Below, piece after piece: positions 26,380 to 33,486 of a DNA stretch of 41,049 nt. The position numbers and the translations under genes were made by a program. The notes under the pieces were generated by a model that saw nothing but the letters and a program-made list of their open reading frames with translations, was not told the origin of the DNA and ran no database searches. Within the stretch, counting starts at the first letter, position 1; each line of letters starts with the position of its first letter. The DNA is from an uncultured Olsenella sp. (GTDB lineage: Bacteria > Actinomycetota > Coriobacteriia > Coriobacteriales > Atopobiaceae): positions 1-41,049 of the forward strand of contig CASEQJ010000017.1 of NCBI GenBank assembly GCA_949290055.1, in the 5' to 3' direction.

Positions 26380-27900
26380 CTAGTTCGTCACGTCCGTTCC
26401 CAGCACCACGACGACGTCATACTCGGTCGAGTAGCCCTCGGTGTTCTCGCTGACGTGGCTCTCGTCGATTCCGAGGGTCTGCGCCACGCCGAGCGCCGAC
26501 GAGCGCGCGCTGCCGTTGTAGTAGACGTTCGAGGTGGTGTGGTCCATCGAGCTTGCGCTGTCCGCGTAGGGCGAGAAGCCCGCGCCCTCGAGCTCGGTGG
26601 ACTTGGACGCGGCGAGGCCGCTCACCGAGGTGCCGTTGAGGACGAGGACGCTGCCGGAGAAGGTGGCCCCGTCCTCGGAGGACTCGTCCTCCTCGACGCT
26701 GCCGTCGCCGGAGCTCACGCCAATGGAGCCCGCGACGCCGTGCGTGAAGTCCTGGCTCTCGTCGGCGTAGGGCGGCAGGCCGGCCTCGACGCGCTCCATC
26801 ATCTCCCGCCACCCCGACTCGTCGGGCAGCTCGTACCAAATGTTGTTCGTGTACGTGGAGACGGTGGGCGTCTGCCCGGAGTAGAAGCCGGTGTCGACGT
26901 CGAAGTTCTGGAACTGCACGGCGAGGCTCACGATGTCGGTGACCGTGAGGGGGTAGACCGTGACGCTGCCGGCCAGCGTGGAGACGGCGTTGACCATGCT
27001 CACGGGGTCGAGCGTGAGAATCTTCTTAATGATCGCGCCAATGACCATGCGCTGGTTGGCGGCGCGGTAGAAGTCGCCTCCGCCGTAGTCGTCGTAGGCG
27101 TGGCGCGCGCGACACAGGCCCAGCGCCTGGGCGCCGTTTATGGTCTGGGTGCCCGCGGGGAGGTCAACCGCGGCAAGGCGGTCGCTCACGGCGATCGGGA
27201 GCGTGACCTCAACGCCGCCGATGGCGTCGACAATCGCGGTGAACTGCTCGAAGTCGACCTCAGCATAGGCGGTGATGTCCACGCCGGAGAAGTCCTCCAC
27301 GACCTCCATCATGTAGGCGCCGCCGCCGATCGAGTAGGCGTCGTTGATCTTGCGCTCGCCGTTGGAGCCCATGTCAACGAGGGTGTCGCGCGGAATGGAG
27401 ACGAGCGTGACCTTCTGGGAGGGCGCGTCCACGCGCGCAAGAATGATCGTGTCGGAGCGGAAGTTGGAGGAGGAGTCGCCCCAGTCCTGCGCGCGCCCCT
27501 CGCTCTTGTCGACGCCCAGGAGCAGCATGTAGAACGGGTCCTGCATCTCGACGGGCTCGGTGAGCTGGGCGCGGATCTCGTCGGTGACGTCCTCCTGGAA
27601 GGTGCCGTTGATGCGGATTATGTAGGCGGCGGCAGCGGTGCCCACGCCCACGAACGCAACGAGGAACAGGACGAGAAGAACGCGCAGGACGCGGCCGCGC
27701 CGCTTCTTGCGACGACGGGAGACGTAGGAGTCGACGCCCTCGGAGCGCGAGGCGACGTGACGGGCCGAGCCCGAGGCGGAGCGCGAGGTCGTGCGCGGGG
27801 TGCGCGACGGGGCCGCGTAGTGGCCGCCGCCGTGGTTTTGCTCGGAGCGACGGACCTGCTCTGCGCTGGTCATGCGTCGGTGGGTTTTCCTGTCAGCCAC
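26380..27900 (-). CDS. LCP-family (LytR-Cps2A-Psr) glycopolymer transferase with LytR C-terminal domain
   Basis: A 506-residue type II membrane protein. It has a cytoplasmic basic/Ser-rich head, TM at about 71-93 and the LCP domain at about 123-280 with the phosphate-binding arginines and aspartates FRSDTI (Arg148, Asp150) and SIPRDT (Arg171, Asp172). The C-terminal domain (about 415-503) has SVLVLNGTSVSGLAASKSTELEGAGF and the DVVVVLG end typical of LytR_C. LCP enzymes attach phosphorylated glycopolymers to peptidoglycan, fitting the nearby glycosyltransferases. Start GTG at 27900, 6 nt from aaggagg; upstream codons are poor. Confidence 0.92.
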   Translation of the reverse strand: MADRKTHRRMTSAEQVRRSEQNHGGGHYAAPSRTPRTTSRSASGSARHVASRSEGVDSYVSRRRKKRRGRVLRVLLVLFLVAFVGVGTAAAAYIIRINGTFQEDVTDEIRAQLTEPVEMQDPFYMLLLGVDKSEGRAQDWGDSSSNFRSDTIILARVDAPSQKVTLVSIPRDTLVDMGSNGERKINDAYSIGGGAYMMEVVEDFSGVDITAYAEVDFEQFTAIVDAIGGVEVTLPIAVSDRLAAVDLPAGTQTINGAQALGLCRARHAYDDYGGGDFYRAANQRMVIGAIIKKILTLDPVSMVNAVSTLAGSVTVYPLTVTDIVSLAVQFQNFDVDTGFYSGQTPTVSTYTNNIWYELPDESGWREMMERVEAGLPPYADESQDFTHGVAGSIGVSSGDGSVEEDESSEDGATFSGSVLVLNGTSVSGLAASKSTELEGAGFSPYADSASSMDHTTSNVYYNGSARSSALGVAQTLGIDESHVSENTEGYSTEYDVVVVLGTDVTN

Positions 27901-28066
27901 GAGGACCCTCCTTGTGGTTTCGGGGTGCGCGTTTTTTAGTTGGGCGCGTCTGGCAGACTCATAAATGATAAAGAAGCAAAATGTGGGCGGGGTGTAGGGA
28001 TGCAAAAAACGCGGTATTCTCTATAAACTGTCACTGTTTGATGCAATCCGAGCGAGAAGAGGACAT

Positions 28067-29656
28067 ATGAGCGAGGCCACCCCCAGGCAGTTTGTGGCGG
28101 TTCTGGACTTTGGCGCCCAGTACGGGCAGCTGATTGCGCGCCGCGTGCGCGATCTGCACGTCTACTCGGAGATCGTTCCGTGCGACATTGCCGCCGAGGA
28201 GCTCGCGGCCATGAGGCCCGCGGCGCTGATCCTCTCCGGCGGCCCGGCGAGCGTCTATGCCGAGGACGCCCCGAGCGTGGACCCGGCGATCTTCGAGCTG
28301 GGCCTGCCGGTGCTGGGCTTTTGCTACGGCCACCAGATCATGGCCGTGACGCTGGGCGGCGAGGTCGCGCACTCCGAGGTGGGAGAGTACGGTCCGGCGC
28401 AGATCGTGCGCGACGGCGAGTCCGCGCTGTACGCCGGCACGCCCGACGAGCAGACCGTGTGGATGAGCCACCGCGACGCCGTGAGCCGCGTGCCCGAGGG
28501 CTTCGTCGTCACGTCGCACACGGACGTGTGCCCCGTGGCGTCCATGGAGTGCGCCGAGCACAGGTTCTTCTCGACCCAGTTCCACCCGGAGGTGCGCCAC
28601 ACCGAGTACGGCCGCACGCTGCTGGAGAACTTCCTCTTTGGCGTCTGCGGCCTCGAGGCCACCTGGACCATGGACAACATAATTGACGAGAAGGTCGCGG
28701 AGATCCGCGCGCAGGTGGGGGACCGCAAGGTGATTCTGGGCCTCTCCGGCGGCGTGGACTCCTCCGTGGTGGCAGCGCTTGTTCACCGTGCGATTGGCGA
28801 CCAGCTGACCTGCGTCTTTGTGAACCACGGCATGTTGCGCAAGGGCGAGCCGGAAATGGTGGAGGAGGTCTTCCGCGACCAGTTCCAGGTGCCGCTTGTG
28901 CACGTGCACGCCGAGCAGCGCTACGCGCGCCTGCTCGCCGGCGTGACCGAGCCGGAGGAGAAGCGCCGTCGCATTGGCTCGGAGTTCTGGAAGGTCTTCT
29001 TCGACGAGGCCCAGCGCATTGGCGGCGTGGAAATGCTCGCGCAGGGCACGATCTACCCCGACATAATCGAGTCCGGCGCCCGCAAGACCGGCGGCAAGGC
29101 CTCCACGATCAAGAGCCACCACAACCTGATCCCGTTCCCCGAGGGCGTGCACTTTGACCTCATTGAGCCGCTTGACCACTTCTTCAAGGACGAGGTGCGC
29201 GAGCTGGGTGTGGCGCTGGGACTGCCGGACCGCATGGTTTTTCGCCAGCCGTTCCCGGGCCCGGGTCTGGCGATCCGCATTATCGGCGAGGTGACGCCGG
29301 AGAAGCTGGAGATCCTCAGGAACGCCGACGCCATTGTGCGCGAGGAGCTGGACGCCTACAACGAGCGCCTCTTTGAGGAGACGGGCGAGCGCAACTCCGA
29401 GCACAGCTGCTGGCAGTACTTTGCCGTGCTGCCCGACATTCGCTCCGTGGGCGTCATGGGCGACGAGCGCACCTACGCGCGCCCGGTGATCGTGCGCGCC
29501 GTGGAGTCGAGCGACGCCATGACTGCGGACTGGGCGAAGCTGCCGTATGACGTGCTGGGGAAGATCTCCAGCCGCATCGTGGCCGAGGTCCCCGGCGTGA
29601 ACCGCGTGGTCTACGACGTGACTCCCAAACCCCCCGCCACGATAGAGTGGGAGTGA
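28067..29656 (+). CDS. guaA: GMP synthase (glutamine-hydrolysing)
   Basis: A 529-residue enzyme that converts XMP to GMP. The class I glutaminase domain has nucleophile Cys86 (GFCYGHQ) and His173/Glu175 (FHPEV). The ATP-pyrophosphatase domain starts with SGGVDSS (227-233). The dimerisation domain ends TPKPPATIEWE. The ATG follows gcgagaagagga. The final 19 nt, cacgatagagtgggagtga (29638-29656), are identical to the end of the second GMP synthase gene at 39599-39617 and look like an attachment site. A weak stem (gagtga/tcgctc) with TTTTT follows at about 29650-29676. Confidence 0.97.
   Translation: MSEATPRQFVAVLDFGAQYGQLIARRVRDLHVYSEIVPCDIAAEELAAMRPAALILSGGPASVYAEDAPSVDPAIFELGLPVLGFCYGHQIMAVTLGGEVAHSEVGEYGPAQIVRDGESALYAGTPDEQTVWMSHRDAVSRVPEGFVVTSHTDVCPVASMECAEHRFFSTQFHPEVRHTEYGRTLLENFLFGVCGLEATWTMDNIIDEKVAEIRAQVGDRKVILGLSGGVDSSVVAALVHRAIGDQLTCVFVNHGMLRKGEPEMVEEVFRDQFQVPLVHVHAEQRYARLLAGVTEPEEKRRRIGSEFWKVFFDEAQRIGGVEMLAQGTIYPDIIESGARKTGGKASTIKSHHNLIPFPEGVHFDLIEPLDHFFKDEVRELGVALGLPDRMVFRQPFPGPGLAIRIIGEVTPEKLEILRNADAIVREELDAYNERLFEETGERNSEHSCWQYFAVLPDIRSVGVMGDERTYARPVIVRAVESSDAMTADWAKLPYDVLGKISSRIVAEVPGVNRVVYDVTPKPPATIEWE
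29638..29656 (+). other. Candidate integrase attachment site at the guaA 3' end
   Basis: cacgatagagtgggagtga is shared exactly by both GMP synthase genes, including the rare ATA codon for Ile, although the genes differ widely elsewhere. Integrases of one tyrosine-recombinase family are known to target guaA 3' ends. Confidence 0.5.
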
Positions 29657-29724
29657 GTGAAGTCTCGCTCGTTTTTCGTTAGACTGGCTTCTTGCACTGC
29701 CGCATCTTTGCTGAACAAGGCCCT

Positions 29725-29753
29725 TTGAAGCTGTCGGCTCAATTTGCTATGGT
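29725..29753 (+). promoter_or_regulatory. Promoter upstream of the DUF2798 gene
   Basis: ttgaag (29725-29730) is 17 nt from tatggt (29748-29753), preceded by tgc in extended -10 style. The predicted start site is at about 29760, exactly where the hairpin begins. Confidence 0.5.
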
Positions 29754-29760
29754 TACCCAT

Positions 29761-29811
29761 AAACGTGTTGCACTCGCTGCGTAAATCCAGTTTGAGTGCG
29801 GCACGTTTTTT
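29761..29811 (+). terminator. Intrinsic terminator / attenuator ahead of the DUF2798 gene
   Basis: A 15-bp stem (aaacgtgttgcactc 29761-29775 with gagtgcggcacgttt 29794-29808, two G-T pairs) is followed by six T. It starts right at the predicted transcription start, so RNA from that promoter would end after about 50 nt unless the stem is bypassed. It may instead terminate guaA. Confidence 0.75.
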
Positions 29812-29837
29812 GTTTTTGGTCGAGAGGAGATTGCCGT

Positions 29838-30344
29838 ATGCCCAAGACGAAAGCCCAGGGGATTGTCTTCGGAATCATCATGTCGTATGCGATGGCGTTT
29901 GGGATGGAGGTCTACAACACGGCCATCAACCAGGGGTTCCATCTCGCGGGAGCCGGGTTCAGCGCCATGACGAACTTCGTCTTCGTGGATGCGCTCAAGG
30001 AGACGGCCTTCATGGGGCTGATCGTCATCCTGTTCTCGAGCCTTTGGGGCAACCGCGCGGGCGCCGCCTTCGCCGCCCGGCACTGCGACCCGCAAAAGGA
30101 CAACCCCTACGTCTGCCGGGTCATGCGGCAGGCGGGGACCGTCGCCGTCATGTGCCCCACCATGAGCTTGGTCGCTTCTGTTCTGTTCAGCGTGGTCATG
30201 GCGGGGATGCCTGCGGCCCAGCTGCCCGCCATCTGGGCGGGGACCGTCATCAAGAACTTCCCGATGGCCTTTTTCTGGAACATGTTCGCCGCAGCACCCT
30301 TCACGCACTGGCTCTTCAACCGCCTATTCCCAAGCTCCCGATAA
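29838..30344 (+). CDS. DUF2798 membrane protein
   Basis: A 168-residue protein with about four hydrophobic segments. The segments VFGIIMSYAMAFGMEVYN and MTNFVFVDALKETAFM are characteristic of DUF2798-like proteins, and a similar pattern recurs in the second half (VMCPTMSLVASVLFSVV and NFPMAFFWNMFAAAPFTHWLF). It therefore appears to be two related halves. Function unknown. ATG at 29838 follows gaggaga. It lies inside the putative guaA island. Confidence 0.7.
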   Translation: MPKTKAQGIVFGIIMSYAMAFGMEVYNTAINQGFHLAGAGFSAMTNFVFVDALKETAFMGLIVILFSSLWGNRAGAAFAARHCDPQKDNPYVCRVMRQAGTVAVMCPTMSLVASVLFSVVMAGMPAAQLPAIWAGTVIKNFPMAFFWNMFAAAPFTHWLFNRLFPSSR

Positions 30345-30561
30345 GCACTCAATTGCGTTGATGCCTCTTGTATGGTTTACCGGCATCCGGCTGTTCGGAC
30401 GCGTGAATCCATGCTGAGTGCATTGCGAATACGACAAATGTTACAGGTAGAGCGCTGGACCCTAATCTTATTGAGTTCTCTGCCCGCAACAATGCATATT
30501 GAATGCAAATGGCGGGCCCATGCTTGCTGCTGTGCGAAACGTTTCCATGCGGCTAATCGGT
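30345..30561. other. AT-richer gap after DUF2798 gene
   Basis: No convincing gene, RNA or repeat; the base composition is clearly lower in GC than the flanking housekeeping genes, consistent with acquired DNA. The operator follows immediately. Confidence 0.5.
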
Positions 30562-30618
30562 CATTATTCTGGACATAATCTGGACAATAGTGATAGTATG
30601 TCCAGAATAATGTCCGGA
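30562..30618. promoter_or_regulatory. Palindromic operator and promoter of the AlbA_2 gene
   Basis: A perfect 16-bp inverted repeat (cattattctggacata 30562-30577 and complement 30597-30612) with a 19-nt spacer. Four half sites of tctggaca/tgtccaga type lie at 30568-30575, 30579-30586, 30599-30606 and 30611-30618 (the last with one change). A promoter overlaps: tggaca 30570-30575, 18 nt, tagtat 30594-30599. The layout suggests autoregulation by the downstream protein. Confidence 0.75.
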
Positions 30619-30635
30619 ATAGAGCGGAGCACCAC

Positions 30636-32132
30636 ATGAGCGACGCGCTTGACAGGTACATCCAAACGGGCGAGGGCATAAGCATCGAGTTCAAGCGCTG
30701 CGGGTCTCAGCCGGGCACAGACACGTTCGAGACAATTTGCTCATTCGCCAACCGACAGGGTGGTAGCGTGCTTCTCGGCGTCTGTGACGACGGCGCCGTG
30801 GAGGGCGTCCCCGAGGCCTCGGCGCTCAACATCGAGCGGAATATATCCAACGTCATAAGCAACCCGAACTTGTTCAACGTGTCGCCGCTGGTTGAGTTCG
30901 AACGGCTGAGAGACGGTGATGGCAAGCTCGTCATACGGGTCTGGGTCCCCATGGGACCGTCTCTCTATACGTTTAAGGGGGCCGTGTACGACCGCGTGGC
31001 AGACGCCGACGTGCGCGTGAAAAGCGATGCTCAGATCACCTCGATGATGGCGCGCAAGCAGAGCTATTACTCGGAGCGGACCGTGTACTCTTGGGTGACC
31101 GAGGACGACCTGGAGATGGGGCTTCTCGATACAGTCCGCGATGCGCTGCGCGCGAACGATGCCGACCACCCGTGGCTCTCCCTCCCTGACGGCGAGCTCC
31201 TCCGCGCCGCCCGTCTCTACGGGCGCGACCAGCTGACGGGGGAGTGGGGCTTCAACCTCGCCGCCGTCGCGCTGCTGGGGAAGGAGGATACGATCCTCGA
31301 CGTCATGCCGCTCTATCGGACCGACGCGGTGCTCAGACGCGTCGAGACCGATCGCTACGACGACCGGCTCGTCTGCAGGAGCAATCTCGTCAGGGCATAC
31401 GACGAGCTCGTCGGCTTCTGCGAGAAGTGGCTGCCGGATTCCTTCGTGCTCGACGGGGGGCAGCGCAAGAGCGCTCGCGACGTCATCGTTCGCGAGCTTG
31501 TGTGCAACTGCCTCATCCACCGGGAGTTCGTCAGCCCGCACATCGCCCGCATCACGATTGATGGAGAGGGCATCCGCACGAGAAACGCGAGCCGCGCGCT
31601 CTTCGCCGGCCCCGTGACGCTTGAGAGCCTCGACCCTACTCCCAAGAACCCTATCATCGCCAACTTCTTCACGCAGATGGGTCGTTCCGAGGAGCTGGGG
31701 AGTGGGACGAGGAGCCTCTACAAGTTCTCGAGGCTCTACACGGGAAAGGATCCCGTTCTGGAGGACGGTGATCAGTTCACCGCGTTCGTGCCGGTACCGC
31801 CTGTCATGGCGGGCATGGTGGGGAACGAGGGCGATCGCGAAGCTGCGAAGGAGACTGAGGGAGGAGGAGTCGTCGGTGGGTCCAGAAGGAGCCATACGCG
31901 CGCGGAGGTCGAGGGCGCGGTCGATGACCTCATTGCCCGCTACGGGTCTTTCCCCGCATCGGCCGTTAGCGAGCGGGTCACGAGTGTGGGTGAGAGGACG
32001 GTAAGGCGCTATCTTTCCGACATGGTGAAGGAGGGCAAGCTTGTTTCTGCCCCGCGCGGCAGGTCTACGACCTATCGGGCCGGCAACTCGGACGACAGCC
32101 TCGGTGGTGATTGCCGAGCTCTACCTTGCTAG
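30636..32132 (+). CDS. AlbA_2 / HATPase_c_4 transcriptional regulator
   Basis: A 498-residue protein. The N-terminal AlbA_2 domain (about 12-125) has SIEFKRCG and ETICSFANRQGGSVLLGVCDDG. The middle and an HATPase_c_4-like part (about 280-370) have VIVRELVCNCLIHREF and PKNPIIANFFTQMGRSEELGSGTRSL. A C-terminal winged helix (about 418-485) has TSVGERTVRRYLSDMVKEGKLV. Such proteins are annotated as ATP-binding or putative DNA-binding regulators and are often found on mobile DNA. It follows a strong palindromic operator. ATG at 30636 after ggagcacc; the protein ends LPC. Confidence 0.82.
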   Translation: MSDALDRYIQTGEGISIEFKRCGSQPGTDTFETICSFANRQGGSVLLGVCDDGAVEGVPEASALNIERNISNVISNPNLFNVSPLVEFERLRDGDGKLVIRVWVPMGPSLYTFKGAVYDRVADADVRVKSDAQITSMMARKQSYYSERTVYSWVTEDDLEMGLLDTVRDALRANDADHPWLSLPDGELLRAARLYGRDQLTGEWGFNLAAVALLGKEDTILDVMPLYRTDAVLRRVETDRYDDRLVCRSNLVRAYDELVGFCEKWLPDSFVLDGGQRKSARDVIVRELVCNCLIHREFVSPHIARITIDGEGIRTRNASRALFAGPVTLESLDPTPKNPIIANFFTQMGRSEELGSGTRSLYKFSRLYTGKDPVLEDGDQFTAFVPVPPVMAGMVGNEGDREAAKETEGGGVVGGSRRSHTRAEVEGAVDDLIARYGSFPASAVSERVTSVGERTVRRYLSDMVKEGKLVSAPRGRSTTYRAGNSDDSLGGDCRALPC

Positions 32133-32310
32133 AGACGCCTGTCTTCCTGCGGCATGTGGGTTGCTGTCGGGAAAACGCCGTCTGACAGTGGGGCGTTGAG
32201 TTCAATTTGAGTTCAACTCGAGCACGTGAAATGCGGCTGATTTCGGTTAATGGAGAGATGGCGGTACACCACGTAGACGAGAGGTCATAGAAATGCATGA
32301 TTCGATTACT

Positions 32311-32320
32311 GAGTGGGAGT
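32311..32320 (+). other. guaA 3'-tail remnant (candidate second att site of an island)
   Basis: gagtgggagt matches the guaA end exactly, in a frame that also reads TEWE then stop. With the 29638-29656 site it would bound a 2.7-kb insertion. The match is short and could be chance. Confidence 0.4.
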
Positions 32321-32347
32321 AGCGAGTATTCGCCGGCACTCAATGCC

Positions 32348-32383
32348 GCGGGGCCATGCCAACTGCATGGCCCCGCTTTCTTT
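32348..32383 (+). terminator. Intrinsic terminator
   Basis: A perfect 12-bp stem gcggggccatgc (32348-32359) with gcatggccccgc (32365-32376), loop caact, then tttcttt. It lies 28 nt after the guaA-tail remnant and may be the original guaA terminator, displaced by the insertion. Confidence 0.88.
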
Positions 32384-32425
32384 GCCGGTAGGTCGGGTGC
32401 TGGCAAAAGCCGAGGGGCCGCTCGG

Positions 32426-32779
32426 TCAAAGTATGCCGAGGAACCATGCCGCGGCGCCGGCGACCCGCGTGGAGAAGCTGACGGGCCAGCTTGCAATGCA
32501 GCTGTCGTCGTCCGTCTCCGCGACGTAGCCTATATCAATGTTGTTGGAGTTCCTGATTGTGCCGTCCTCCATGACATACCCGCAGGCCACCTGACGGGGA
32601 TTGCGCATCTCGCCGTTCGCGGTGAGGTATCCGACGCAGTTGCCGTTGCTGGGCCCAAAGATCTGGCCGCTCGCGCCGTCGATGCCTCCCATGAACCCGT
32701 CATAGGCGTCAAAGAGCTGTCCTTCGTCGTCCATGTAGCCGACGTACTCCCGCTTCCACGAAAAGAAATATGCACTCAT
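32426..32779 (-). CDS. Small repeat protein of unknown function, paralogue A
   Basis: A 117-residue protein, not recognised. It is built from about four short units of the form (V/I)GY(v/l)xxxGx(i/m)x: YVGYMDDEGQLF, FMGGIDGASGQIFGPSN, CVGYLTANGEMR, CGYVMEDGTIRN, IGYVAE. It ends in a hydrophobic stretch, AGAAAWFLGIL. The gene at 32834-33190 is a clear paralogue. The ATG at 32779 follows aaggagg. It lies 55 nt downstream of the paralogue on the same strand. No signal peptide. Possibly a beta-rich repeat protein that associates with the membrane by its C-terminus. Confidence 0.72.
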   Translation of the reverse strand: MSAYFFSWKREYVGYMDDEGQLFDAYDGFMGGIDGASGQIFGPSNGNCVGYLTANGEMRNPRQVACGYVMEDGTIRNSNNIDIGYVAETDDDSCIASWPVSFSTRVAGAAAWFLGIL

Positions 32780-32833
32780 GGTTGGGCCTCCTTTGCGTTC
32801 ACTGTCTTGAGACACGAGCCGGGGCAAACAAGA

Positions 32834-33190
32834 TCACAGCATGCCGAGGAGAAATGCGATTGCACCGGCGCACGGCGTATACCCGTCGGTGATTCCGCCG
32901 GTCAAGCGGTCGTTCGAGTCCTTCTCCTCGAGGTAGCCCACGTCATAGAACTCAGCGTCCTGAATGCTGCCGTCGCTCAGGACAAAGCCGAGGGTCTGGC
33001 ACTGGGAATCGCGTATCTCGCCCCCTCTGAAATAGCCAACGAGGTTGTTGCTGGGTCCGTAGATGCAGATTCCCCTGACGTCGCATTCGTTCCAGAAGCA
33101 GCCGCGCAAATTGCCACGAGTGTCGTATACGTAGTTCCTCTCCATGCTTCCGACGAAGTTGTCATCGACGTCGTAGATGTAGGCACCCAT
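32834..33190 (-). CDS. Small repeat protein of unknown function, paralogue B
   Basis: A 118-residue protein. It shares with paralogue A the N-terminal AYxxxxxxxxVG pattern, IYGPSNxxVGY, GEIRDSQCQTLGFVLSDGSIQ and a final CAGAIAFLLGML hydrophobic end. The repeated unit is VGxxxxxxGxIxD. The ATG follows aaggaga. A tacaat (33228-33223, minus) with weak -35 may be its promoter. Two adjacent copies with the same unusual C-terminus suggest a tandem duplication. Confidence 0.72.
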   Translation of the reverse strand: MGAYIYDVDDNFVGSMERNYVYDTRGNLRGCFWNECDVRGICIYGPSNNLVGYFRGGEIRDSQCQTLGFVLSDGSIQDAEFYDVGYLEEKDSNDRLTGGITDGYTPCAGAIAFLLGML

Positions 33191-33486
33191 GGTGAATCTC
33201 CTTTCGCCTTGAACTTGGCGTCATTGTAGGGTCGCGCGTGCGTGCTTTATTTGCGCAAGTACTTCTCAGGCGCTGGCGGCGGGGCGCGCCCGTCTTGGCC
33301 CGGCGGCCGTCGCGCCCGGCATATCAGAAAACCTCGCAGGTGGTGGTTCTCTTATTAACATATGGATTATAGACATAAAGGAAAAGCGTCAAAACTCACA
33401 ACACCTGCGAGGTTTGGTGAGCGAGAAGAACGCGGGACCGCTATGCTAGGTGGCTCTTGCACGCAACCGTTTGGAGCCACAGTCAC
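33191..33486. repeat. Intergenic region with palindrome and repeat box before tex
   Basis: A perfect 14-bp inverted repeat, aaacctcgcaggtg (33329-33342) with cacctgcgaggttt (33402-33415), encloses 59 AT-rich nt. The exact 14-mer gcgagaagaacgcg (33421-33434) follows 6 nt later. A tatgct at 33442-33447 is a possible -10 of tex. No gene. Confidence 0.85.

Larger units (their letters stand above)
32133..32425. other. Gap with guaA-tail remnant and terminator
   Basis: No gene of length. It contains a ttgagttcaa repeat at about 32197-32220, a tiny open frame MHDSITEWE* (32294-32323) and a terminator (32348-32380). The tiny frame ends ITEWE, matching the ATIEWE tail of GuaA. The shared 10-mer gagtgggagt is at 32311-32320. 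Confidence 0.55.

Noticed and set aside
28001..28066. Purine riboswitch or leader upstream of guaA
   Set aside because: No conserved purine-aptamer core or P1-P3 pattern; only about 60 nt with weak promoter-like AT runs.
30372..30578. 68-residue open frame before the operator
   Set aside because: No ribosome-binding site, odd composition (Cys run, no family features) and it reads through the AT-rich acquired gap.
33421..33486. Strong promoter for tex downstream of the repeat box
   Set aside because: tatgct at 33442 is a possible -10, but no -35 at a suitable distance; left as a note only.
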